Below are positions 56,011-63,710 of a stretch of 64,000 bases of DNA, piece by piece. Within the stretch, counting starts at the first letter, position 1. Each line of letters opens with the position of its first letter. The notes beneath the pieces are model-generated. The model worked only from the letters and a program-made list of their open reading frames with translations, made no database searches and was not told where the DNA came from. Source of the stretch: Bradyrhizobium sp. 199 (lineage in GTDB: Bacteria > Pseudomonadota > Alphaproteobacteria > Rhizobiales > Xanthobacteraceae); the NCBI RefSeq assembly GCF_023073355.1, contig NZ_JADPJI010000002.1, positions 806,001 through 870,000 on the forward strand, given 5' to 3'. The position numbers and the translations under genes were made by a program.

Positions 56011-57897
56011 ATGAGCGCAGTGGAACGGCTTGATGGCCAGTATGTCGATCGGCCCGGAATGAATTCCCAAGTGAATTCCCAAGTGAATTCCCAAGTGAAT
56101 TCGACCGACGCCCCCTCGATCGAAGCCGAGTTGATCGAAGAGCCGGCCAAGGGCCGCGCCAAGCTGCGGCCGCTGCTCGCGCTCGCGCCTTATGTCATCC
56201 GCTATCGCGGCCGCGCCGCACTCGCCTTTGTCGCACTCACGGTGGCGGCGCTGACCACGCTGCTGGTGCCCGTCGCGGTGCGCCGAATGATCGATTTCGG
56301 CCTGACGCCCGAGGGTATCGAGCTGATCAACAGCTACTTCTCGGTGATGCTCGCGGTGGTCGCCGTGCTCGCGCTCGCCAGCGCCGCGCGCTACTACCTC
56401 GTGATGACGATCGGCGAGCGCATCGTTGCCGACCTCCGGCGCGACGTCTTCGCTCATCTGCTCTCGCTCTCTCCCGCCTTCTTCGATTCCGCGCGCAGCG
56501 GCGAGCTGATCTCGCGGCTCACCGCCGACACCACCCAGCTCAAATCGGCCGTCGGCGCCTCGGTGTCGATCGCGCTGCGCAATTTGATGATGTTCCTCGG
56601 CGCCGCGGCGATGATGGTGATCACGAGCCCGAAGCTGTCGGGCTTCGTGCTGCTGGCCATTCCCTTGATCGTGCTGCCGCTGGTCGCCTTCGGGCGCTGG
56701 GTGCGGCGGCTGTCGCGCAATGCGCAGGACACGCTCGCCGAGGCCTCGGCCTATGCGGGCGAGCTGGTCGGCGCGATCCGCACCGTGCAGGCCTATACCA
56801 GCGAGCCATTCGCCGAGAAGCGTTTCGGCGGCGAGGTCGAGCAGGCCTATGAGGCGGCGCGCACCTCGACCCAGGCCCGCTCGGTGCTCACGGCCATCAT
56901 CATCTTCATCGTGTTCGCAAGCGTGGTCGCGATCCTGTGGATCGGCTCCCATGACGTGCTCACTGGCGCGATTTCGCCGGGCCGGCTCGGTCAGTTCGTG
57001 CTTTACGCGGTGTTCGCCGCAGCGGGCCTCGGTCAGCTCAGCGAGGTCTGGGGCGAGGTCTCGACGGCATCAGGCGCGGCCGAGCGCCTGTTCGAGATTT
57101 TGCACGTGGAGCCCGACATCAAGGCGCCCGGGTCGCCCCGCGCGCTGCCGGTGCCGGCACGCGGCGAGGTCGGCTTCGACCGGGTCAGCTTTGCCTATCC
57201 GGCGCGGCGCGACGTCAATGTGCTCGATGCCGTTTCCTTCACGGTGCGCCCCGGCGAGAAAGTTGCGATCGTCGGTCCGTCCGGGGCCGGCAAGAGCACA
57301 ATCTTCCACCTGTTGCTGCGCTTCTACGACCCGCGCAGCGGTGCGGTCTCGCTCGACGGCGTCCCGGTCAAGTCCGCCGATCCTCGCGAATTCCGCGCCC
57401 GCATCGCGCTGGTGCCGCAGGAATCCAACGTGTTCGCCGCAAGTGCCCGCGACAATATCCGCTTCGGCCGGCCCGATGCGACCGATGCCGAGGTCGAGCG
57501 CGCCGCCGAGCTCGCCCATGCCGCCGAATTCATCCGCCGCCTGCCCGAAGGTTTCGACACCCCGCTCGGCGAGCGCGGCGTGACGCTGTCAGGCGGCCAG
57601 CGCCAGCGCATCGCGATCGCCCGCGCCATCCTGCGCGATGCGCCATTGCTGCTGCTCGATGAAGCCACCTCCGCGCTCGATGCCGAGAGCGAGACGCTGG
57701 TGCAGACCGCGCTCGAAGAGCTGATGCGCCACCGCACCACGCTGGTGATCGCGCATCGCCTCGCAACCGTGCTCTCCTGCGACCGCATCCTGGTGATGGA
57801 CCAGGGCAAGATCGTCGAGCAGGGCACGCATGCCGAGCTCGTGGCTGCGAACGGGCTTTATGCGCGGCTCGCGAGGTTGCAGTTCGAGGGGGCGTGA
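56011..57897 (+). CDS. ABC exporter, fused permease-ATPase (MsbA-like)
   Basis: 628 residues from the ATG at 56011 (an in-frame TTG at 55978 is upstream). An N-terminal tail contains the in-frame NSQV repeat; the transmembrane domain (about 55-345) has six helices; the ATPase has Walker A GPSGAGKST near residue 426, signature [15 protein letters not shown] and Walker B LLLLDEATSALD with the switch His in VIAHRLATV. A half-transporter that works as a dimer; the MsbA/LmrA-like family exports lipids or drugs. No adjacent adaptor gene, so the substrate is unknown. Confidence 0.9.
   Translation: MSAVERLDGQYVDRPGMNSQVNSQVNSQVNSTDAPSIEAELIEEPAKGRAKLRPLLALAPYVIRYRGRAALAFVALTVAALTTLLVPVAVRRMIDFGLTPEGIELINSYFSVMLAVVAVLALASAARYYLVMTIGERIVADLRRDVFAHLLSLSPAFFDSARSGELISRLTADTTQLKSAVGASVSIALRNLMMFLGAAAMMVITSPKLSGFVLLAIPLIVLPLVAFGRWVRRLSRNAQDTLAEASAYAGELVGAIRTVQAYTSEPFAEKRFGGEVEQAYEAARTSTQARSVLTAIIIFIVFASVVAILWIGSHDVLTGAISPGRLGQFVLYAVFAAAGLGQLSEVWGEVSTASGAAERLFEILHVEPDIKAPGSPRALPVPARGEVGFDRVSFAYPARRDVNVLDAVSFTVRPGEKVAIVGPSGAGKSTIFHLLLRFYDPRSGAVSLDGVPVKSADPREFRARIALVPQESNVFAASARDNIRFGRPDATDAEVERAAELAHAAEFIRRLPEGFDTPLGERGVTLSGGQRQRIAIARAILRDAPLLLLDEATSALDAESETLVQTALEELMRHRTTLVIAHRLATVLSCDRILVMDQGKIVEQGTHAELVAANGLYARLARLQFEGA
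56061..56102 (+). repeat. 12-bp in-frame tandem repeat (NSQV coding) in the exporter N-terminus
   Basis: GAATTCCCAAGT occurs three times (56061-56072, 56073-56084, 56085-56096) followed by GAATTC. As a multiple of three it keeps the frame and encodes NSQVNSQVNSQVNS. Confidence 0.92.
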
Positions 57898-57931
57898 GGC
57901 GCTTCGATTGGCGTGAGGCGTCGCCGCACTC

Positions 57932-58013
57932 ACGTCATTGCGAGCGCAGCGAAGCAATCCAGGCTGCCTCGGCGGAAATACTCTGGATTGCTTCGCTGCG
58001 CTCGCAATGACGT
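57932..58013. repeat. Long palindromic repeat, copy 2, with perfect 31-bp arms
   Basis: Left arm 57932-57962 starts ACGTCATTGCGAGCGCAGC and its exact reverse complement is the right arm 57983-58013. A 20-base loop separates them. Related to the diverged copy at 47994-48080. It lies between the ABC exporter and a small membrane protein gene. Confidence 0.93.
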
Positions 58014-58032
58014 GTGGAGGGAGCTTCGGACG

Positions 58033-58239
58033 TCATCGGCACTTCGGGGAGAGCGCCGGCACGTTCGGCCATGGCCAGTTCTTCCAGCTGCCGTCCTCGC
58101 CGACGCAGGCCGATGACGCAGGGGTGCTCGTCTCGAGTTGTGTCGCAAAGCGCTGGTCGACATAGATCGTCGAAAAATATCCGGCGACGATGACGCCCAG
58201 GAAGACCGAGGACCCCTTGGCCAGATCGCGCAGCTTCAT
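58033..58239 (-). CDS. Small membrane-anchored protein, unknown
   Basis: 68 residues, GGAG upstream of the ATG at 58239. One N-terminal helix (SVFLGVIVAGYFSTIYV) anchors a short exported tail with CVGEDGSWKNWPWPNVPALSPKC, two cysteines and three tryptophans. Cys-W-P content suggests a small folded or disulfide-closed exposed peptide. No family recognised. Confidence 0.6.
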   Translation of the reverse strand: MKLRDLAKGSSVFLGVIVAGYFSTIYVDQRFATQLETSTPASSACVGEDGSWKNWPWPNVPALSPKCR

Positions 58240-58332
58240 CGATCGTCTCCATCCGCTGTCATCGCTGCTCCGGCACCAACGATTAGCAGACGTGCTGGGA
58301 TCCCGACGTGATGGGCCTCACGCCCGCCAGAA

Positions 58333-58773
58333 TCAAACGCGCCATGCCATCTTCAGCACCGGCCGCCCGGAGGTCGGGTTCACCTCGTCGCCGGCATGGG
58401 CAAAGCCGTTCCGCTCGTAGAAGCGGATGGCGCGGCTGTTGTCCTTGTTGACGAGCAGCGTGACGCCCGACGGTGACAGGCGCTTGGCCTCTCCGACCAG
58501 CAGCTTCGCTGCTTCCGATCCCCAGTGATCGGGATCGACCACAAGCTGGTCGAGATAGCCTTCGCCGTCGATCGTGACGAAGCCGATCAGCGCGCCATTC
58601 AGTTCCGCCACCACCACCTGGGCCTTCGGCACCAGATCCTTGCGCCAGCGCTCGCGCCACCATTCCAGGCGGGCTGCGAAGTCGATCTGCGGATAGGCGT
58701 GCTGCCAGGTGCGATGCCAGAGGTCGACCGAGGCGGCTTCGTCGTCGGGACGATAGGGGCGAAGACGGATCAT
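58333..58773 (-). CDS. GNAT-family N-acetyltransferase
   Basis: 146 residues from the ATG at 58773. Acetyl-CoA-binding region LVVDPDHWGSEAAKLLVGEAKRL and the C-terminal NKDNSRAIRFYERNGF match GNAT motifs A and B. Substrate unknown. Upstream codons to 58809 overlap a palindromic repeat and are not included. Confidence 0.87.
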   Translation of the reverse strand: MIRLRPYRPDDEAASVDLWHRTWQHAYPQIDFAARLEWWRERWRKDLVPKAQVVVAELNGALIGFVTIDGEGYLDQLVVDPDHWGSEAAKLLVGEAKRLSPSGVTLLVNKDNSRAIRFYERNGFAHAGDEVNPTSGRPVLKMAWRV

Positions 58774-58779
58774 GAGGCC

Positions 58780-58867
58780 GTCATGCCCGGGCTTGTGCCG
58801 AGCATCCACGAAACGCGATATGCAAGGAAGCCAAGACGTGGATGGCCGGGACGAGCCCGGCCATGAC
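58780..58867. repeat. Imperfect palindromic intergenic repeat
   Basis: GTCATGCCCGGGCTTGTGCC at the left pairs with GGACGAGCCCGGCCATGAC at the right, with TCCACG / CGTGGA inside. Of the type common in Bradyrhizobium. It fills much of the gap between the GNAT gene start and the MotB-like gene end. Confidence 0.8.
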
Positions 58868-58896
58868 GGTGGGGTGAGCAGCGCGCGCTCTTCAAA

Positions 58897-59925
58897 CTAC
58901 CGCTCCGTCAGCTTCAGCTCGATGCGGCGATTGCGCTTGTAGGCCTCTTCCGTGTTGCCGGGGTCGAGCGGCTGGAATTCGCCGAAGCCGGCCGCGACGA
59001 GGCGCTGGGCCGGCACGCCGAGCGAGACCAGATATTGCACTACCGAGATCGAGCGCGCTGCCGACAGGTCCCAGTTCGACTTGAAGTTCGCACCGCTCAC
59101 CGGACGCACATCGGTATGGCCGTCGACCCGCAGCACCCAGGGGATTTCGTTCGGGATCTTCTTGTCGAGTTCGATCAGCGCGGCCGCCAACGTGTCGAGC
59201 TCCGCGCGGCCCTCGGGCAGGAGCATTGCCTGGCCGGTGTCGAAGAACACTTCGGACTGGAACACGAAGCGGTCGCCGACGATCCGGATGTCGGGCCGGT
59301 TGCCGAGGATGGTGCGCAGCCGGCCGAAGAACTCCGAGCGGTAGCGCGACAATTCCTGCACACGCTGCGCCAATGCGACATTCAGGCGAGAACCGAGATC
59401 GGCGATCCGGTTTTGCGATTCCTTGTCGCGCTTCTCGGATACGTCGAGCGCCTCTTCCAGCGCGGCCAATTGCCTGCGCAGCGCGCTGATCTGCTGGTTC
59501 AGCACCTCGATCTGCGCCAGCGCCCGTGCCGAAACCGCCTTCTCCGAATCCAGCGCCTTGCCGAGCTCGGAGGACTTGCCTTGCGCGTCATTTCCGGCGG
59601 CAGCTAAGCCGTCATAGAGGCCCTTGATGCGGTCGCGCTCGGTCTCGGCCGAGGCGAGGCCGGCTTTCAGTTGCGAGACCTGGTCGTCGAGCGTGAGCTT
59701 CCCGAGCTTCTCCAGCGACAACAGCTCGTTGAGCTGCGCGATCTTGGCATTGAGCTGCTCCAGCGCCTTGTCCTTGCCGGTGACCTCCTGCGACAGGAAG
59801 AACTGCACCACCAGGAATACCGACAGCAGGAACACGATCGACAGCACCAGCGTCGACAGCGCGTCGACGAAGCCGGGCCAGTAATTGAAGGAGGTATCGC
59901 CGCGGCGGCCGCGCGCCAGTGCCAT
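58897..59925 (-). CDS. MotB-like stator protein with coiled coil and OmpA peptidoglycan-binding domain
   Basis: 342 residues from the ATG at 59925. A single helix follows WPGFVDALSTLVLSIVFLL; Asp21 at its start matches the proton-carrying Asp of MotB/ExbD-type stators. A long coiled coil (about residues 45-195) spans the periplasm, and a C-terminal OmpA/MotB domain (about 220-342) with FFDTGQAML, VDGHTDVRPV and AGFGEFQP anchors it to peptidoglycan. It forms an operon with the MotA-like gene upstream. No flagellar genes are present, so the load is unknown. Confidence 0.88.
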   Translation of the reverse strand: MALARGRRGDTSFNYWPGFVDALSTLVLSIVFLLSVFLVVQFFLSQEVTGKDKALEQLNAKIAQLNELLSLEKLGKLTLDDQVSQLKAGLASAETERDRIKGLYDGLAAAGNDAQGKSSELGKALDSEKAVSARALAQIEVLNQQISALRRQLAALEEALDVSEKRDKESQNRIADLGSRLNVALAQRVQELSRYRSEFFGRLRTILGNRPDIRIVGDRFVFQSEVFFDTGQAMLLPEGRAELDTLAAALIELDKKIPNEIPWVLRVDGHTDVRPVSGANFKSNWDLSAARSISVVQYLVSLGVPAQRLVAAGFGEFQPLDPGNTEEAYKRNRRIELKLTER

Positions 59926-59942
59926 GTCATCGATCTCCACTT

Positions 59943-60063
59943 TCGTGTCCCGGACGCACTGCAGCGTGCAACGCTGCTGCGCAGAGCCGGGACCCATTCT
60001 TCGTTTCTCGAGGCCCCGGCTCAGCAGCGCATCAGTGCGTGCTACGCTGCGTCCGGGGCACGA
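59943..60063. repeat. Intergenic repeat, CCGGGACGC class, copy 3, within the MotA/MotB-like operon
   Basis: TCGTGTCCCGGACGCACTG at the left and GCGTCCGGGGCACGA at the right, with inner GAGCCGGGACC / GGCCCCGGCTC. It separates the MotA-like stop from the MotB-like start, so a strong RNA structure lies inside the transcript. Confidence 0.85.
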
Positions 60064-60078
60064 TGCCTCTTGCGGGGC

Positions 60079-61107
60079 TCAACTCTTCTCGGGCTGGCGG
60101 GCGATGCGTTCCAGCAGGCGCCGGATCTCGCGGTTCTGCTCGCCCTGGCCGTCGGCCCATTCGCGGATCATCTGCTGCTCGGTGCGCATGTGCGAAACCA
60201 GCGCCTGGATCGCTTCGGCAAGGCTCGCCATCGCCGCGGTGGTGCCGCGGCTGGCGCTGCCTTCCTCGAGCACGGAGCGCAACCGTTCGACCGCGGCCTG
60301 GAGCTCGCCGCTGGCAACCCCGCCGCCGCCGGAAGCGACAGCGACTTCGCCGCTGCCATATTCGCGCACGGTGGTGGCAAGCCAGTCCTCGAGGTCGGTG
60401 TAGAAGCGATTCTGCGCCTGGCTCGATTGCAAATCGAGGAAGCCGAGGATCAGCGAGCCGGCGAGGCCGAACAGCGAGCTGGAGAACGAGATGCCCATGC
60501 CGCCGAGCGGGGCTGCAAGGCCCTCCTTCAACGTGTCGAACAATGCGCCGGAATCGCCGCCGACCTTGAGCCCGTCGATCACCTTGCCGACCGAGCCGAC
60601 CGTCTCGATCAGGCCCCAGAACGTGCCGAGCAGGCCGAGGAAGACCAAGAGGCCGGTCATATAGCGCGAGATGTCGCGGGCTTCATCCAGGCGGGTCGCG
60701 ATCGAATCGAGCAGGTGCCGCATGGTGGTCTGCGTGATCGACATTCGCCCGGAGCGCTCGCCGCCGAGGATCGCCGCCATCGGCGCCAGCAGTTTCGGGT
60801 GCCGGGCCGGCGCCAGGCCGGGATCGGCGATGCGGAAATTGTTGACCCAGGAGACCTCAGGATAGAGCCGGATGACCTGACGGAAGGCCAGGATGATGCC
60901 GATGAACAGCACCGCCCCGATCAGGGCATTGAGCCCCGGATTGGCGAAGAAGGCCTGGATGATCTGCTTGTAGAGCACCACGCCGACCAGCGTGCACAGC
61001 ACCAGGAAGACCAGCATCCGCACCAGAAAGACGCTCGGCGAGGACAGTTTGGTGTACTCGATATCCATGGTGGAGCGGGAAGTGCCTGACGGCATGGCCG
61101 GTATCAT
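60079..61107 (-). CDS. MotA/TolQ/ExbB-like proton channel protein
   Basis: 342 residues from the ATG at 61107; ATGs at 61095 and 61068 are also possible because none has a clear ribosome site. Helices near 25-45 and 54-72, then after a cytoplasmic stretch YMTGLLVFLGLLGTFWGLIETV and GMGISFSSSLFGLAGSLILGF, the conserved TolQ/MotA channel segments. A C-terminal coiled-coil tail of about 90 residues. Pairs with the MotB-like protein as an ion-driven unit. Confidence 0.87.
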   Translation of the reverse strand: MIPAMPSGTSRSTMDIEYTKLSSPSVFLVRMLVFLVLCTLVGVVLYKQIIQAFFANPGLNALIGAVLFIGIILAFRQVIRLYPEVSWVNNFRIADPGLAPARHPKLLAPMAAILGGERSGRMSITQTTMRHLLDSIATRLDEARDISRYMTGLLVFLGLLGTFWGLIETVGSVGKVIDGLKVGGDSGALFDTLKEGLAAPLGGMGISFSSSLFGLAGSLILGFLDLQSSQAQNRFYTDLEDWLATTVREYGSGEVAVASGGGGVASGELQAAVERLRSVLEEGSASRGTTAAMASLAEAIQALVSHMRTEQQMIREWADGQGEQNREIRRLLERIARQPEKS

Positions 61108-61263
61108 CCATTGCGAAAGCTTGCTTGCGGTGCGCACTATGGCACAGCGCCAGCTCAAAAAAAGCGCCCGATGTGCCGATTTCGGGGACGGCTCAGGGAA
61201 CCCGGAGCGGAAGCGGCGCTTTGATACCCAGGTAACTGCAGAAGCTCGCCATTCGGGGGGCGC

Positions 61264-62277
61264 ATGAGCGTCGTTTCCGCGATCATCGGGACTGCCGAAC
61301 GCGTGCCGCTGCCTGACGTGGTGATCCGTGCCGCGATCCAGCGCCTGTGCTCCCGCAGCGCAACCCGCCTCGCCGCGCATGACGCGGTCGCCGATGCTGC
61401 CTTCGCCGGTCGGATGATGCTGCGGCCGATCGCCGAAGAGGCCGGGGGTGGCGACGTGCCCGCTTCGGTCTTCGCTGAAATGCTCGGCCCCAGCCGCAAA
61501 TATTCCTGCTGCTTCTACAAGACCGATGCGACCACCCTCCAGGAGGCGGAGGAGGAGGCGCTACGCCAGACGGTCGAGCATGCCGGTCTCGCCGACGGCC
61601 AGACCATCCTCGAGCTCGGCTGCGGCTGGGGTTCGCTGTCGCTGTGGATGGCGCGGCAGTTTCCGCACGCCAAGGTGACGGCGGTGTCGACCTCGCAGGC
61701 GCAGCGCGCCTATGTCGAGGAGCAGGCGCAGCAGCGCGGCTTGCTGAACCTGCGCGTGGTCACGGCGGACATGAACGTGTTCGCGCCCGACGGCCAGTTC
61801 GACCGCATCGTCTCGGTCGAGATGTTCGAGCGGATGACGAACTGGCGCAAGCTGATGACGCGGCTGCGATCATGGCTCGCGCCCGAGGGACGCTTCTTCA
61901 TGCAGATCGTCACCCATCGCTCCGGCTCGCAGCTGTTCGACCGGCGCAATCGCGACGACTGGATCGCGCAGCATGTCTTCACGGGCGGGCTGATGCCGAG
62001 CCATCACCTCGTCAGGCAATTCGACGACATCTTCACGGTCGAGAAGGAATGGTGCTGGAGCGGCACACATTATCAGCGCACCGCAAACGACTGGCTGGCC
62101 AATTTCGATACGCATCGCGACGCTATCGAGGCGTCGTTGCGCAAGGTCCATGGCGAGGAGACTGCACTTTGGCTGCGGCGCTGGCGCTGGGTCCTGCTCG
62201 CGACATCCGGCCTGTTCGGCTACGCCGATGGGACCGAATGGGGCATCAGCCACTATCGCATGAAAGCCGCCGAGTGA
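61264..62277 (+). CDS. CFA synthase-type SAM-dependent methyltransferase
   Basis: 337 residues. SAM-binding ILELGCGWGSLSLWMARQFP near residue 117, after YSCCFYK and LQEAEEEALRQT, the order seen in the cyclopropane-fatty-acyl-phospholipid synthase family, and later SVEMFERM and SHHLVRQF. Shorter than true CFA synthase (about 380-400) and lacking a clear N-terminal lipid domain, so it may methylate another substrate. Divergent from the MotA-like gene. Confidence 0.85.
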   Translation: MSVVSAIIGTAERVPLPDVVIRAAIQRLCSRSATRLAAHDAVADAAFAGRMMLRPIAEEAGGGDVPASVFAEMLGPSRKYSCCFYKTDATTLQEAEEEALRQTVEHAGLADGQTILELGCGWGSLSLWMARQFPHAKVTAVSTSQAQRAYVEEQAQQRGLLNLRVVTADMNVFAPDGQFDRIVSVEMFERMTNWRKLMTRLRSWLAPEGRFFMQIVTHRSGSQLFDRRNRDDWIAQHVFTGGLMPSHHLVRQFDDIFTVEKEWCWSGTHYQRTANDWLANFDTHRDAIEASLRKVHGEETALWLRRWRWVLLATSGLFGYADGTEWGISHYRMKAAE

Positions 62278-62510
62278 TTGCGCTGTTCCGTCGCAGCACG
62301 CGGCGATGGAACCACGACTCACGATCAAGTGACACGGCAAAAGACGTCTGAACTCAGTGTCATACGCCGTGTGACAATGAGCCGCCCGCGTCATGCGTTG
62401 CATCGCAGCAGATGCATTCTATTTTGGCGGCATCAACCGCGTTTGAGCGGCCCAGAACGGGCCTCGCGCGGAGCGTGATCAGTTTCAACAATATCGGGGC
62501 ACCCCACTTC

Positions 62511-63704
62511 ATGTCAGGACTTCGTGCGCGATCGGCATGCGTTGCAATGATGCTCGCGGCCATTGCGCCGCTGCTCGCGGGCTGTGACGACTCCGGCTCC
62601 GCCGTCTCCGCCGCTCCGCCGGCCCACCCTGACGTCAGCATCGTGATCGTCAAGCCGCAGTCACGCGCCGTGGTGCGCGAGCTGCCGGGCCGCATCGCGC
62701 CCACGCGCGTCTCCGAGGTGCGGCCGCGCGTCTCCGGCATCGTGGTCGAACGTCTGTTCCGCCAGGGCAGCGAAGTGAAGGCGGGCGATCCTCTCTACCG
62801 CATCGATCCGCGCCCATTCGAGGTCGAGGTGATGGCAAACGAAGCTGCGCTCGCGAAGGCGGAGGCCGCGTTGATGCAGGCGAAGCAGCAGGCGCACCGT
62901 ATCGCCACCCTCACCAAGGATCGCGCTGCTCCGGAAGCCGAGAACGAGAAGGCGATTGCGGCCGAACGCCAGGCCCATGCCGAGGTAGAAGGTCGTAAGG
63001 CCGACCTCTCTCGGGCAAAACTCAATCTCGACTACGCGACCGTGCGCGCGCCGATCGACGGCGTGGTCGGCGCGGCTCTCGTCAGCGAGGGCGCCCTCGC
63101 GGTGCAGAACGAGACCAATCTCGCCACCATCCAGCAGCTCGATCCCATCTATGCCGACTTCACCCAGTCGGTGACCGAGCTCAACCAGCTCCGCCGCGCC
63201 TTCGAGACTGGCGACCTCGAACGCATCGCCGCCGATGCCGCCAAGGTCCGCCTGGTGCTCGACGACAACACCATCTATTCGCTCGACGGCAAGCTGCTGT
63301 TCTCCGATGCCAAGGTCGACGCCCACACCGGGCAGGTGACGCTGCGCGGCGAGTTCCCCAATCCCAAGCGCGAATTGCTGCCGGGCATGTATGTCCGCGT
63401 CCGCATCGACCAGGGTCTCGATTCCGACGCGATCGCGGTGCCGCAGCAGGCGATCCAGCGCAATGGCGGTGGCGGCAGCGAGGTGTTCATCGTCAAGGAC
63501 GACAACCACATCGCAGTGCAGCCGGTGCGCACAGGATCTGTGCAGGACGGAGTCTGGTTCATCACTGAAGGTCTGAAGGCCGGCGACAAGGTCGTGGTCG
63601 AAGGTTTCCAGAAGTTCGCGGCCGGCGACAAGGTCAAGCCGCAATCCTGGTCGGAAGCGGACGCCACCGCCGACAACCGGCACGCTCAGAAGCTCACGCG
63701 GTAA
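62511..63704 (+). CDS. RND efflux periplasmic adaptor lipoprotein (MexA/AcrA family)
   Basis: 397 residues from the ATG at 62511. Lipobox LLAGC near residue 25. Pattern PGRIAPTRVSEVRPRVSGIVVERLFRQGSEVKAGDPLYRIDPRPFEVEV, a hairpin of coiled coil, and ATVRAPIDGVVGAALVSEGALA. It bridges the inner-membrane pump and an outer-membrane channel. The pump gene starts 6 bases later. A 233-base leader contains TGTCA/TGACA repeats that could be an operator. Confidence 0.94.
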   Translation: MSGLRARSACVAMMLAAIAPLLAGCDDSGSAVSAAPPAHPDVSIVIVKPQSRAVVRELPGRIAPTRVSEVRPRVSGIVVERLFRQGSEVKAGDPLYRIDPRPFEVEVMANEAALAKAEAALMQAKQQAHRIATLTKDRAAPEAENEKAIAAERQAHAEVEGRKADLSRAKLNLDYATVRAPIDGVVGAALVSEGALAVQNETNLATIQQLDPIYADFTQSVTELNQLRRAFETGDLERIAADAAKVRLVLDDNTIYSLDGKLLFSDAKVDAHTGQVTLRGEFPNPKRELLPGMYVRVRIDQGLDSDAIAVPQQAIQRNGGGGSEVFIVKDDNHIAVQPVRTGSVQDGVWFITEGLKAGDKVVVEGFQKFAAGDKVKPQSWSEADATADNRHAQKLTR

Positions 63705-63710
63705 CGCGCC

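Noticed and set aside
59671..61089. 472-residue frame antisense to the MotA/MotB-like pair
   Set aside because: Covers the gap repeat and both genes; antisense composition only.
58897..61107. Complete Zorya defence system
   Set aside because: Only the motor-like pair is present; no zorC, zorD or zorE-like gene is adjacent.
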